A DNA stretch of 64,000 bases from Streptomyces filipinensis (GCF_014649495.1 NZ_BMTD01000002.1:186001-250000); one strand, 5' to 3'. Shown: positions 7,872 through 16,317, numbered from the stretch's first letter. The notes: generated by a model from the letters alone, not told the origin. Translations and numbers: made by a program.

Positions 7872-8138
7872 ATGATCCTGGAAGCACTAGGCTCCGCCGT
7901 GCTCGGTCTGGCCCTCGCCCTGATCGCGGCGTACCGCCTGCCGCACCGGTTGCCGGCCCGGCCCCTGGTCCTGTCGACGGGCGTCGCAGGCGCGCTGTTC
8001 GGCGACTTCGTCACCCACACCGCGCTCGGCTCCGCCGCCACCTGGCTGAGCCTCCTGGGCGCAGCGGTCATCTCGGCGGCGTCCCTGTCCCTGCTGCTGC
8101 GCCCGGCGGGGAGACTGCGCCGATCAGCGACGGCGTAG
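7872..8138 (+). CDS. Small integral membrane protein
   Basis: 88 aa with three hydrophobic segments (about residues 3-22, 33-53 and 58-77) joined by short basic turns, and a basic C-terminus (RPAGRLRRSATA). The ATG at 7872 follows GTGGGAGGGAC, a good ribosome binding site. No recognisable family and no partner gene; it is flanked by a terminator upstream and a repeat downstream. Confidence 0.7.
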   Translation: MILEALGSAVLGLALALIAAYRLPHRLPARPLVLSTGVAGALFGDFVTHTALGSAATWLSLLGAAVISAASLSLLLRPAGRLRRSATA

Positions 8139-8173
8139 CCCCGGCGCCTTCACCGCGGGCGCCAGGGACAGAT

Positions 8174-8230
8174 CCCCGGGGGGTGCGGGGAACTGCGCGA
8201 CCGGCCCGCACGGACCCGCGGCCGCGCACC
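8174..8230. repeat. Dispersed Streptomyces intergenic repeat, copy 1
   Basis: The stretch containing GTGCGGGGAACTGCGCGACC followed by CACGGACCCGC matches, from memory, a GC-rich element found many times between genes in Streptomyces genomes. It sits between the membrane protein and the convergent ferritin-like gene. Role unknown. Confidence 0.55.
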
Positions 8231-8256
8231 TCACCGCAACCACCCCTCGCAGGGCG

Positions 8257-8994
8257 CTACGCCGCGAGGCCCAGCGCGGCCATCCGCTTCGTGTGCGCCT
8301 CGGTGATCCGCGAGAACATCTTCCCGACCTCCGCGAGATCGAAGCCGTCGGCCACCCCGCCGACCAGCATCGTCGACAGCGCGTCCCGGTCGGCGACGAC
8401 CCGCTGGGACTGCGACAGGGCCTCGCCCATCAGCCGCCGCGCCCACAGCGCCAGCCGGCCGCCCACACGCGGGTCGGCATCGATGGCGGCCCGCACCTTC
8501 TCCACCGCGAACCCGGCGTGCCCGGTGTCGTCGAGAACGGCCAGAACCAGCTCGCGGGTGTCGGAGTCGAGACGTGCCGCGACCTCCCGGTAGAAGTCGC
8601 TCGCGATCGAGTCGCCGACATAGGCCTTGACCAGGCCCTCCAGCCAGTCCGAGGGCGCGGTCTGCTTGTGGAAGCCGTCCAGGGCCGCGACGAACGGGTC
8701 CATCGCGGCCGTCGGCTCCTCGCCGATCTCGGTCAGCCGGTCCCGCAGCCGCTCGAAGTGGTGGAACTCGGCCGAGGCCATCTTCGCCAGCTCCGCCTTG
8801 TCCGCGAGGGTCGGAGCCAGTTTCGCGTCCTCCGCGAGCCGCTCGAACGCCGCCAGCTCCCCGTACGCGAGCGCGCCGAGCAGGTCCACGACGGCGGCGC
8901 GGTACTGCGGGTCGGCGGAGGCCTGCGTCCAGTCCTGGGCGGCGACACCGGTGGGCGCCGCGGAGTCGTTCTCAGGCTTGTCAGAGCTAGTCAT
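8257..8994 (-). CDS. Ferritin-like protein, MiaE-type fold
   Basis: 245 aa, almost entirely helical. Acidic and His residues suit a di-iron four-helix bundle: GELAAFERLAEDA near residue 48, EFHHFERLRDR near residue 78, SDFYREVAARLDSD near residue 140 and DDTGHAGFAVEK near residue 162. Related proteins are annotated as tRNA-(ms2io6A)-hydroxylase-like, but a tRNA substrate is not shown here. The ATG at 8994 has a TATTGT box seven bases upstream and no ribosome binding site. Divergent from the DEAD-box helicase, as Rv3210c is from rhlE in M. tuberculosis. Confidence 0.85.
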   Translation of the reverse strand: MTSSDKPENDSAAPTGVAAQDWTQASADPQYRAAVVDLLGALAYGELAAFERLAEDAKLAPTLADKAELAKMASAEFHHFERLRDRLTEIGEEPTAAMDPFVAALDGFHKQTAPSDWLEGLVKAYVGDSIASDFYREVAARLDSDTRELVLAVLDDTGHAGFAVEKVRAAIDADPRVGGRLALWARRLMGEALSQSQRVVADRDALSTMLVGGVADGFDLAEVGKMFSRITEAHTKRMAALGLAA

Positions 8995-9403
8995 GAGGCG
9001 CACAATAGCCCGCTCGCGCGGTCTCGGAAGCGCCTGGCCGATCAGTGTGACGACGACGACGTGACCAAATCGGCCATCGCATGTGCGCGAATCCGGGGTA
9101 TGGTGGTAATGCGCCTGCCAGAGTGCGTCGACGATGTTCGACGTCTTCGCGACAGGCCGCACGCATGAGGATGCCCGGTCGGTGGCCCGATCGGCTCCGA
9201 CCCGACAGCCCTCCCTGGCCGTACGTGACAGTACGTACGACGACCGGAGGGACCCCCTCAGCGGTACGAGCGCTAGAGCGTCGGCAGAGGTCCCGTGTCA
9301 TACGGCTTGCCTTGAGTGGTTCGCCCGTACGGCAGCCGACGTCCCCCCGGCACGGTCGTACATGACCCCCGCGCTCGCCTCGCACCGCGCACACAGAAGA
9401 GGC
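8995..9403. promoter_or_regulatory. Divergent intergenic region, ferritin-like gene and helicase
   Basis: 409 bases. The ferritin-side -10 box is at 9002-9007. On the helicase side no clear promoter is visible; a GTACGT-N4-GTACGTAC cluster lies at 9221-9238. The helicase frame stays open to 9134 but that part does not look like helicase sequence, so a long 5' leader is likely. Confidence 0.5.
9002..9007 (-). promoter_or_regulatory. -10 box of the ferritin-like gene
   Basis: TATTGT on the minus strand, seven bases before the ATG; predicts a leaderless transcript. Confidence 0.45.
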
Positions 9404-12253
9404 ATGACCCTGACTACGACGTTTCGAGAACTCGGAATCCTCCCCGAGACCGCCGAGGCCCTGGAGGCCGTCGGCATCATCACCCCCTTCCCCATCCAGG
9501 AGATGACGCTTCCCGTCGCCCTCTCCGGCACGGACGTCATCGGCCAGGCCAAGACCGGCACCGGCAAGACCCTGGGCTTCGGTCTTCCGCTCCTGGAGCG
9601 CGTCACCGTCCCCGCCGACGTCGAGGCCGGACGCGCCGCCCCCGAGGCCCTCACCGACGCGCCGCAGGCGCTCGTCGTCGTCCCCACGCGCGAGCTGTGC
9701 ACCCAGGTCACCAACGACCTGCTGACGGCCGGCAAGGTCCGTAACGTGCGCGTGGTCGCGATCTACGGCGGCCGGGCCTACGAGCCGCAGGTGGAGGCCC
9801 TGAAGAAGGGCGTCGACGTGGTCGTCGGCACCCCGGGCCGGCTGCTCGACCTCGCCGGCCAGAAGAAGCTGAACCTGAAGCACGTCAAGTGCCTGGTGCT
9901 CGACGAGGCCGACGAGATGCTCGACCTGGGCTTCCTGCCCGACGTCGAGAAGATCATCGACATGCTGCCGGCCAAGCGTCAGACGATGCTGTTCTCGGCG
10001 ACCATGCCGGGCGCGGTCATCGGCCTCGCGCGCCGCTACATGTCCCGGCCCACGCACATCCGCGCCACCGCGCCGGACGACGAGGGCGCGACGGTCGCGA
10101 ACATCAAGCAGTTCGTCTACCGCGCGCACAACATGGACAAGCCGGAGATGGTCGCCCGCATCCTGCAGGCCGACGGCCGCGGGCTCGCGATGATCTTCTG
10201 CCGCACCAAGCGCACGGCCGCCGACATCGCCGAGCAGCTGCAGCGCCGCGGTTTCGCCTCCGGCGCGGTCCACGGCGACCTCGGGCAGGGCGCCCGCGAG
10301 CAGGCGCTGCGCGCCTTCCGCAACGGCAAGGTCGACGTCCTGGTCTGCACCGACGTCGCCGCGCGCGGCATCGACGTCGAGGGCGTGACCCACGTCATCA
10401 ACTACCAGTCCCCCGAGGACGAGAAGACGTATCTGCACCGGGTAGGCCGTACGGGCCGCGCGGGCGCCAAGGGTACGGCGATCACGTTCGTCGACTGGGA
10501 CGACATCCCGCGCTGGCAGCTGATCAACAAGGCGCTGGAGCTGGACTTCAACGACCCGGTGGAGACGTACTCGTCCTCCCCGCACCTGTTCTCCGACCTC
10601 GGCATCCCCGAAGGCACCAAGGGCACCCTGCCGCGCTCGGAGCGGACCCGTGCGGGTCTGGACGCGGAGGAGCTGGAGGACCTCGGCGAGACCGGCGGGC
10701 GTGGCGCGCGCGGCCGTGGCCGTGGTGGCCGGGGTGAGCGTGACAGCCGTCCCGAGTCCGGCACCGCCGAGCGCGAGCGTACGCCCCGTACTCCGCGCCG
10801 TCGCCGCCGTACCCGCGGCGGATCCCCCGTCGACGCCGCCACGGCCCCCGCGGCACCGGCCGCCGAGTCCGGCACCGCGGAGTCGGCCGCCGGTGTGGAG
10901 GAGTCCCGGGCTCCCCGCACCCTGCGCCGCCGTCGCCGTACGCGCGCCGGTGCCTCGGCGCAGCCGGTGGCGGCCGAGGCCGCCGTCGAGTCGCTGGACA
11001 CCGCGGAGAGCGCGCCCGCGCCGACCGAGCCGGAGCAGGAGGCCGCGGCCAAGCCGCGCCGCCGCCGCACCCGCAAGCCGGCTTCCGCCGAAGCGGCCAC
11101 GGCGGTGACCGAGCCGACGGCTCCGGAGAGCGTGGCGACGATCGAGTCCGTGGCCACGGAGGTGGCGGCGAAGCCCGAGCCCGTGGTCGAGAACGGCCCC
11201 GCGCAGGAGCCGACGGCCGAGACCGCCGAGGCCGCCGAGACCAAGCCTCGCCGCCGCACGCGCAGGACGGCCGCCGTCGCCGAGGACGCTGAGGTCGCTG
11301 AGACCGTCGAGGTCGCTGAGACCGTCGAGGCCAAGCCGCGCCGCACCCGCAAGACCGCCGCCGCCGCGGAAGCGGCCGTGGAGACGGCGGAGGGCACGGA
11401 GGCCAAGCCCCGTCGCACGCGGAAGACCGCCGCGACGGCGCCGGAAGCCCCCGAGGCCGAGGCCGTCGAGGCCAAGCCGCGCCGCACCCGCAAGACGGCA
11501 GCCGCCGCCGAGGTCGCTGAGACCGTCGAGGCCAAGCCCCGTCGGACCCGGAAGACGGCAGCCGCCGCCGAGACGACCGCGGACACCGCCGAGGCCGTCG
11601 AGGTCGCTGAGACCGTCGAGGCCAAGCCGCGCCGCACCCGCAAGACCGCCGCCGCCGCCGAAGCCGCCGCCGACACCGCCGAAGGCACGGAAGCCAAGCC
11701 CCGCCGCCGCACCCGTAAGGCAGCGGAGCCGGCCGCCGAGGTCGAGGCCCCCGCGGAGGAGGCCGCCCCGGCGGCCAAGCCGCGCCGGACCCGCAAGACG
11801 GCGGCCGCCGCCGAAACCGCCGTGGAGACGGCGGAGGGCACGGAGGCCAAGCCCCGTCGCACGCGGAAGACGGCAGCCGCCGCCGAGGCCGCGGCGGACA
11901 CGGCTGAGGGCACGGAGACCAAGCCGCGCCGCACGCGGAAGACCGCCGCGGCCGCGCCGGAGACGGCCGAGGCCGCCGAGGCCAAGCCGCGCCGCACCCG
12001 CAAGACGGCAGCCGCCGCCGAAACCGCCGTGGAGACGGCGGAGGGCACGGAGGCCAAGCCGCGCCGCACGCGGAAGACGGCAGCCGCCGCCGAGACGACC
12101 GCGGACAACGCCGAGGCGGTCGAGGCCAAGCCGCGCCGCACGCGCAAGGCCGTCACCGCGGAGATCCCGGCGCAGGCCACCGCGGAGCCGGAGACCAAGC
12201 CGCGTCGCCGGGCCCGCAAGGCCACGGCGGCCGTCGAGGCCGCCGAAAGCTGA
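9404..12253 (+). CDS. DEAD-box ATP-dependent RNA helicase with repeat-rich tail
   Basis: 949 aa. The core, residues 1 to about 400, has all helicase motifs: Q motif PFPIQ, motif I AKTGTGKT, Ia PTREL, Ib TPGR, motif II DEAD, motif III SAT, then the second RecA domain with RGIDV and HRVGRTGR. It unwinds RNA, probably in ribosome assembly or mRNA turnover (RhlE/CsdA-like). After a Gly/Arg linker near residue 440, residues 480-949 form a low-complexity tail with 14 copies of KPRR(R)TRK separated by acidic Ala/Glu spacers. The start is uncertain: ATG 9404 begins the conserved core but its AGAGG is too close; 9362 is an alternative. Confidence 0.93.
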   Translation: MTLTTTFRELGILPETAEALEAVGIITPFPIQEMTLPVALSGTDVIGQAKTGTGKTLGFGLPLLERVTVPADVEAGRAAPEALTDAPQALVVVPTRELCTQVTNDLLTAGKVRNVRVVAIYGGRAYEPQVEALKKGVDVVVGTPGRLLDLAGQKKLNLKHVKCLVLDEADEMLDLGFLPDVEKIIDMLPAKRQTMLFSATMPGAVIGLARRYMSRPTHIRATAPDDEGATVANIKQFVYRAHNMDKPEMVARILQADGRGLAMIFCRTKRTAADIAEQLQRRGFASGAVHGDLGQGAREQALRAFRNGKVDVLVCTDVAARGIDVEGVTHVINYQSPEDEKTYLHRVGRTGRAGAKGTAITFVDWDDIPRWQLINKALELDFNDPVETYSSSPHLFSDLGIPEGTKGTLPRSERTRAGLDAEELEDLGETGGRGARGRGRGGRGERDSRPESGTAERERTPRTPRRRRRTRGGSPVDAATAPAAPAAESGTAESAAGVEESRAPRTLRRRRRTRAGASAQPVAAEAAVESLDTAESAPAPTEPEQEAAAKPRRRRTRKPASAEAATAVTEPTAPESVATIESVATEVAAKPEPVVENGPAQEPTAETAEAAETKPRRRTRRTAAVAEDAEVAETVEVAETVEAKPRRTRKTAAAAEAAVETAEGTEAKPRRTRKTAATAPEAPEAEAVEAKPRRTRKTAAAAEVAETVEAKPRRTRKTAAAAETTADTAEAVEVAETVEAKPRRTRKTAAAAEAAADTAEGTEAKPRRRTRKAAEPAAEVEAPAEEAAPAAKPRRTRKTAAAAETAVETAEGTEAKPRRTRKTAAAAEAAADTAEGTETKPRRTRKTAAAAPETAEAAEAKPRRTRKTAAAAETAVETAEGTEAKPRRTRKTAAAAETTADNAEAVEAKPRRTRKAVTAEIPAQATAEPETKPRRRARKATAAVEAAES
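11243..12253 (+). repeat. Tandem repeat array coding the helicase tail
   Basis: Fourteen degenerate in-frame units of about 60-90 bases, each giving a basic KPRRTRKTAAAAE block followed by an acidic spacer such as TAEGTEA or VAETVEA. Near-identical copies (for example around 11340-11410, 11800-11860 and 12000-12060) imply recent duplication. The opposite strand shows a 1191-codon open frame through this array, which is a by-product of the repeats. Confidence 0.85.
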
Positions 12254-12269
12254 TCCGGCGCACCGTCGC

Positions 12270-12305
12270 CGACGGCCCGGTCCACTTCGGTGGGCCGGGC
12301 CGTCG
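12270..12305 (+). terminator. Terminator after the helicase gene
   Basis: 16-bp stem CGACGGCCCGGTCCAC with its complement (one T-G pair) around a TTCG tetraloop. Confidence 0.8.
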
Positions 12306-12383
12306 CGTTCGCGCTCCCGGCCCCGCCCGTGCCGGCGCTCCCCGAACCCGTGCCCGCCCCCTCGTGCCCGGGCGGGGGCCCGA

Positions 12384-12389
12384 TAGCCT
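12384..12389 (+). promoter_or_regulatory. -10 box of the 12396 hydrolase
   Basis: TAGCCT six bases before the ATG; no Shine-Dalgarno sequence, so a leaderless mRNA is expected. Confidence 0.45.
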
Positions 12390-12395
12390 CTCCCC

Positions 12396-13277
12396 ATGAG
12401 CAGGCCCGCCACCTTCGTCCCGCCGCCCGGCGCCCGTGCGTACCTTCTGCGCACCGCGCGGGGTGAGTTCGCCGTCGTCGACGCTCCCGTGGGCGACGGG
12501 GTCGAGCCGCGGGGGGTCGTGCTGTTGGTGCCGGGGTTCACCGGGAGCAAGGAGGACTTCAACCCGCTGCACGTGCCGCTCGCGGAGCGCGGGTACCGGA
12601 CCGTCGCCGTCGACGGGCGCGGCCAGTACGAGTCGGACGGTCCCGCGAGCGACCAGTCCGCCTACGCGCAGGAGGAGTTGGCGCGGGACGTGCTGGCCCA
12701 GGCCGAGGCACTCGGGCAGCCGGTGCATCTGCTGGGGCACTCCCTCGGCGGGCAGATCTCGCGCGCGGCCGTGCTGCTCGAGCACGCCCCGTTCCGGTCG
12801 CTCACCCTCATGGCGTCCGGGCCCGCGCAGATCTCGGAGTCCCAGCAGCAGCGCGTGAAGCTGTTGCGGGACGCGCTCGCCGCGCTGACGATGGCGCAGG
12901 TGTGGGAGGCGATCCAGGCGATGGAGACGCCCGAGGAGACCGAGACGCCCGCGCTGGACGACGGCCTGGACGACCGGGACGACCTGCGGCGCCGCTGGCT
13001 GGGCACGAAGCCCGCCCAACTCCTCGCCACCGGCGGCCAGTTGTGCACGGAGCCGGACCGCGTCGCGGAACTGGCCGCCGTACCGCTGCCGTTCCACGTC
13101 CTGTCCGGTTCACGGGACGACACCTGGCCGCTGCCCCTGCTGGACGAGATGGCGGTACGGCTGGGCGCACGGCGGACGGTGATCGAGGACGCCGAGCACT
13201 CCCCCAACACCGACCAGCCCCTGGCCACGGCCCGCGCCCTCGCCGACTTCTGGGACGCCGCGGGCGGACAGGGTTAG
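12396..13277 (+). CDS. Alpha/beta hydrolase, lysophospholipase-like
   Basis: 293 aa, cytoplasmic. Oxyanion segment LLVPGFTGSKEDF near residue 43, nucleophile elbow LLGHSLGGQ near residue 118, acid in LSGSRDDTWP near residue 236 and His in IEDAEHSPNTDQP near residue 267. The nearest broad families are haloperoxidase, lysophospholipase and esterase-like serine hydrolases; the substrate cannot be read. Its TAG stop overlaps the stop of the convergent NYN gene by four bases. Confidence 0.87.
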   Translation: MSRPATFVPPPGARAYLLRTARGEFAVVDAPVGDGVEPRGVVLLVPGFTGSKEDFNPLHVPLAERGYRTVAVDGRGQYESDGPASDQSAYAQEELARDVLAQAEALGQPVHLLGHSLGGQISRAAVLLEHAPFRSLTLMASGPAQISESQQQRVKLLRDALAALTMAQVWEAIQAMETPEETETPALDDGLDDRDDLRRRWLGTKPAQLLATGGQLCTEPDRVAELAAVPLPFHVLSGSRDDTWPLPLLDEMAVRLGARRTVIEDAEHSPNTDQPLATARALADFWDAAGGQG

Positions 13278-14179
13278 TACTGCGCCTGCAGATGGTCCCA
13301 GAAGCCGTCCCTGAGGGCGCGGCGCAGGTCCGCCTGGCCGCGCAGGGAGTACTGGAGCAGGCCCTCGGCCTCGACGAGCAGGTCCTGGTCGACGGAGCCG
13401 GGGAGATAGGGGTGGCCGGGGAGCAGCTCGACCAGGGCCTCACGGCCCCGGGAGGCCAGCCACTTGGCCGCGATCTGGGCGCCCACGAAACGGACGTCCT
13501 CGCGGGTGGGACGGTTGCCGGACGTGGCCTCGTAGGCGGCGGCCGTACGGCGGGAGACGTACGGCTTGAAGAACTCCAGGTCGAGGGTGCGCTGACTGTC
13601 GCCCTCCCAGAGCAGCGGCTCGGCCTGGTTGCGGCCCTCGGGGGCCTCGATGCCCCACAGGTGGACGCGGGCGCCGTACCCCTGCGCCGCCTCGACCGCC
13701 GAGACCAGGTCCTCGTCGCCACCGAGGAGCACGGCGTCGCTGATGGCGCGGTGCCGGGCGAGGGACTCCAGATCCGTGCGGATCAGTGAGTCCACGCCCT
13801 TCTGCTGGTTGTTGGCGTTGAGGTTGCCCAGGCGCACCTTGACGTCGGGCAGTTCGGCGATGGCCTGCTGCTCGGCGGTGTGGATGCGGCGGCGGGCGCC
13901 GTCGTACCAGTAGACGCGCAGCAGGCGGCTGTCCGCGAAGACGGAGCGGGCGCGGTCGATGAGGGCCTCGATCAGGCCCTCGGCGTCGAGGTCGAAGGCC
14001 CGGCGGTCCTCGGTGCCCGCGACCAGCCGGCCGGCGGCCGCGTACAGGTACCCCGCGTCGACGAAGATCGCGTGGGTGGAGGGCGTCTTCGCCACCTCGG
14101 CGAGCATGCGGGTCAGCAGCTCGTTCGTGCGGTCGATGCGGGCGCCCAGGGCCGCCAGGTCGTCGTTCATCGCCTCCAT
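13274..14179 (-). CDS. NYN/PIN-like RNase-fold protein
   Basis: 301 aa from ATG 14179. IFVDAGYLYAAAGR near residue 36 and LLGGDEDLVSAVEAAQ near residue 155 supply the acidic residues of the NYN (LabA/DUF88) metal-dependent nuclease fold; VDSLIRTDLESLARH between them fits the third acid. A helical C-terminal region of about 100 residues follows (from RPTREDVRF). An RNA-cleaving role is inferred from the fold. The start is uncertain: GTG 14194 and ATG 14170 are alternatives, none with a well-spaced ribosome binding site. Confidence 0.82.
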   Translation of the reverse strand: MEAMNDDLAALGARIDRTNELLTRMLAEVAKTPSTHAIFVDAGYLYAAAGRLVAGTEDRRAFDLDAEGLIEALIDRARSVFADSRLLRVYWYDGARRRIHTAEQQAIAELPDVKVRLGNLNANNQQKGVDSLIRTDLESLARHRAISDAVLLGGDEDLVSAVEAAQGYGARVHLWGIEAPEGRNQAEPLLWEGDSQRTLDLEFFKPYVSRRTAAAYEATSGNRPTREDVRFVGAQIAAKWLASRGREALVELLPGHPYLPGSVDQDLLVEAEGLLQYSLRGQADLRRALRDGFWDHLQAQY

Positions 14180-14297
14180 TGTCCCGGTGGTCACGCTGCG
14201 AACACAAACGGACGCTTACCGGTCAGTAATTAGCCGTTCGAAAAATTTCTTTAGCGTAGGGAATGTTCGTAACATGGAGCATGTTGACTACGTACGA

Positions 14298-14317
14298 CAC
14301 CGGCTGCACAGCCGGTG
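14298..14317 (+). promoter_or_regulatory. Hairpin in the leader of the 50-aa ORF
   Basis: CACCGGCTG-CA-CAGCCGGTG, nine perfect pairs, 48 bases upstream of the ATG at 14366. A TTGACT hexamer lies at 14284-14289. Immediately before the hairpin the DNA is AT-rich (14218-14290), unlike its surroundings, and probably contains the promoter. Confidence 0.45.
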
Positions 14318-14365
14318 CACCGAGTAGTTCTCCTCAGGAGGATGACCAGACGAAGGGAGAAGCCC

Positions 14366-14518
14366 ATGCGCTTCGAAATCATGCGACTCGACGAGGTCGA
14401 CGGCACCACCGTGGACAGCACCGTCGTGGACGCCGCCTCCGTCAACCGGATCGTTCAGCAGGCCGCCGCCATCGGACAGCGCCTGTGGATCCGCCCGGCC
14501 GGGACCAACGCCTCGTAA
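14366..14518 (+). CDS. Small protein, 50 aa, unknown function
   Basis: ATG five bases after AAGGGAGA. The peptide starts MRFEIMRLDEVDGT, has a VDSTVVDAASVN centre and ends with IGQRLWIRPAG. No signal peptide, no membrane segment, no cysteine. From memory this small gene is widespread in Streptomyces, always annotated hypothetical. It stands alone between a structured leader and a strong terminator. Possible roles, such as a regulatory protein or a modified-peptide precursor, are open. Confidence 0.7.
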   Translation: MRFEIMRLDEVDGTTVDSTVVDAASVNRIVQQAAAIGQRLWIRPAGTNAS

Positions 14519-14548
14519 CGCTCACGCGCTGCGCGCCACTCAAGCTTT

Positions 14549-14586
14549 CCGGGGGAGCCGAGCCGACGAGGGCTCAGCTCCCCCGG
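14549..14586. terminator. Bidirectional terminator between the 50-aa ORF and marC-type gene
   Basis: CCGGGGGAGC plus GAGCC pairing with GGCTC plus GCTCCCCCGG around a 6-base loop, one internal mismatch. It overlaps the stop codon of the convergent MarC gene (14574-14576). Confidence 0.75.
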
Positions 14587-15179
14587 ATCACCTGAGTGAT
14601 CCCGTTGATGATCTGCTGCACGGCGATCGCGGAGAGCATCATGCCCGCGAGCCGCGTCACCAGCACCACGCCGCCGTCCTTGATGACCCGGATGATCAGC
14701 AGCGAGTAGCGCATCACCACCCACAGCACGACGTGGATCGCGAGGATCGCGGACCACACCGAGAGCTGCGTGGCCACGCTGTCGGCCTTCTGCACGGCCA
14801 GGATCACGGAGACGATCGCACCGGGGCCCGCCAGCAGCGGCATGCCGAGCGGTACGAGCGCCACGTTCACGTCCTTGGTCTGCTTCGGCTCGTCGGTCTT
14901 GCCGGTGAGCAGGTCCAGCGCGATCAGCAGGAGCAGCAGACCGCCCGCGATCATCAGCGCGGGGACGGAGACGTGCAGGTAGTTGAGGATCTGATGGCCC
15001 AGGACGCCGAACGTGGCGATGACCCCGCCCGCGACGCACACCGCCTGGAAGGCCATGCGCTTCTGCACCTTGGCCGGGCGGCCGGCGGTGAGGGCGAGGA
15101 AGATCGGGGTGATCCCGGGGGGATCCATGATGACGAAGAGGGTCAGGAACAGGGAGCCGAAGACGGCGATGTCGAACAT
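14574..15179 (-). CDS. MarC-family integral membrane protein
   Basis: 201 aa with six hydrophobic helices. The start FDIAVFGSLFLTLFVIMDPPG and the internal PLLAGPGAIVSVI are the two half-repeats typical of MarC/UPF0056 proteins. Family members were once linked to multiple antibiotic resistance, but that link is not supported for the founder; function remains open. Same strand as, and 70 bases after, the PHP phosphoesterase gene. Confidence 0.9.
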   Translation of the reverse strand: MFDIAVFGSLFLTLFVIMDPPGITPIFLALTAGRPAKVQKRMAFQAVCVAGGVIATFGVLGHQILNYLHVSVPALMIAGGLLLLLIALDLLTGKTDEPKQTKDVNVALVPLGMPLLAGPGAIVSVILAVQKADSVATQLSVWSAILAIHVVLWVVMRYSLLIIRVIKDGGVVLVTRLAGMMLSAIAVQQIINGITQVIRGS

Positions 15180-15249
15180 GGTGGTGCGTCAGGCCTTGCG
15201 GAGAGAAGTGATTCGGGCGTCGAGTCGATGAGCCGGGCCGGTGCCGGCC

Positions 15250-16107
15250 TCAGACTCCGCCGGTGCCCGGGACCGGGAACGCGCCCGTGGCGCGCCGCGT
15301 GATCTCCCCGTACACCTCGGGGTCGGTCGTGTACGCGCCCAGCGACACGGTCTTGCGGCTGCCGTGGTAGTCGGAGGAGCCGGTGACCAGCAGGTCCAGG
15401 TCCTTCGCCAGACCCCGCAGCCGTTCGCGCGCCTCGGCGTCGTGGTCCATGTGGTCGACCTCGATGCCGTCCAGGCCGGCCTCGGCGAGCTCCGCGATGC
15501 GCGACTCCGGGACGGTGCGCCCCCGCTTGGCGGCGGCCGGGTGTGCGAACACACAGACCCCGCCCGCGCCCTTGACCAGCCGGATCGCCTCGAAGGGGTC
15601 GGTCTCGTGCTTCTCCACGAAGGCCCGGCCGCCGTCGGCCAGCCACTCCTCGGTGAACGCGTCGCTCACCGTCGGTACGACGCCCAGTTCGACCAGCGCG
15701 GTCGCGACATGCGGGCGCCCCACGGAACCGCCGGCCGCGATCCGCTCGACCTGCTCCCAGGTGACCGGCACGCCCAGCGCGGCCAGCTTGGCGACCATGG
15801 CCTTGGCCCGCGGCACCCGGTCGTCCCGCACCAGCTCGCGCTCGGCGAGCAGGGCGGGCTCCGCGGGGTCGAAGAGGTAGGCCAGCATGTGCATGGAGAT
15901 GCCGTCGACACGGCAGGACAGCTCGGCGCCGGTGACCAGGGTGAGCCCCTCGGGCAGCGCGGCGACCGCCTCGGCGTACCCGCGGGTGGTGTCGTGGTCG
16001 GTCAGCGCGACGACGTCCAGCCCGGCGGCGGCGGCGTTGCGCACCAGCCCGGCCGGGGTGTCCGTACCGTCGGAGGCCGTGGAGTGACAGTGCAGATCGA
16101 TACGCAC
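15250..16107 (-). CDS. PHP-domain metal-dependent phosphoesterase
   Basis: 285 aa. Metal ligands are visible in order: DLHCHS near residue 4, TDHDTTRGY near residue 36, GAELSC near residue 60, VFAHPAA near residue 187, and SSDYHG near residue 250. Such TrpH/RNase AM-like enzymes cleave nucleoside 3',5'-bisphosphates or trim RNA 5' ends; which applies here is unknown. GTG start at 16107 with GGAG five bases upstream. Followed by the MarC gene. Confidence 0.9.
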   Translation of the reverse strand: MRIDLHCHSTASDGTDTPAGLVRNAAAAGLDVVALTDHDTTRGYAEAVAALPEGLTLVTGAELSCRVDGISMHMLAYLFDPAEPALLAERELVRDDRVPRAKAMVAKLAALGVPVTWEQVERIAAGGSVGRPHVATALVELGVVPTVSDAFTEEWLADGGRAFVEKHETDPFEAIRLVKGAGGVCVFAHPAAAKRGRTVPESRIAELAEAGLDGIEVDHMDHDAEARERLRGLAKDLDLLVTGSSDYHGSRKTVSLGAYTTDPEVYGEITRRATGAFPVPGTGGV

Positions 16108-16220
16108 GGTGACTCCAGACGGGGGACGCTACGGAAGGGGACACCTAAGGATAGCGGTGTTTTGAAGCCCGCCTGTCACACCCGAACCCCTGGAGCACCC
16201 CCTACTGAACCCACCAAGCG

Positions 16221-16290
16221 GGTGAGGCCGTATCGATATGCGGTCCGCCGCGTGGGCGCGAGTAACCACGCCGAACCCGCAGCCGCCACC
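16221..16290. repeat. Dispersed Streptomyces intergenic repeat, copy 2
   Basis: The segment with GTATCGATATGCGGTCCGCC, then GTGGGCGCGA and ACCCGCAGCCGCC is, from memory, the common partner form of the repeat seen at 8174. It lies between the PHP gene and the end of the DUF6758 gene. Confidence 0.55.
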
Positions 16291-16317
16291 AGGCAGCACC
16301 CGGCACCCCAGCGGGCG

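Noticed and set aside
8987..12562. 1191-codon minus-strand open frame opposite the helicase
   Set aside because: Runs through the repeat array and is composed of Arg/Gly/Leu repeats; the plus strand has clear helicase motifs. It is a high-GC shadow.
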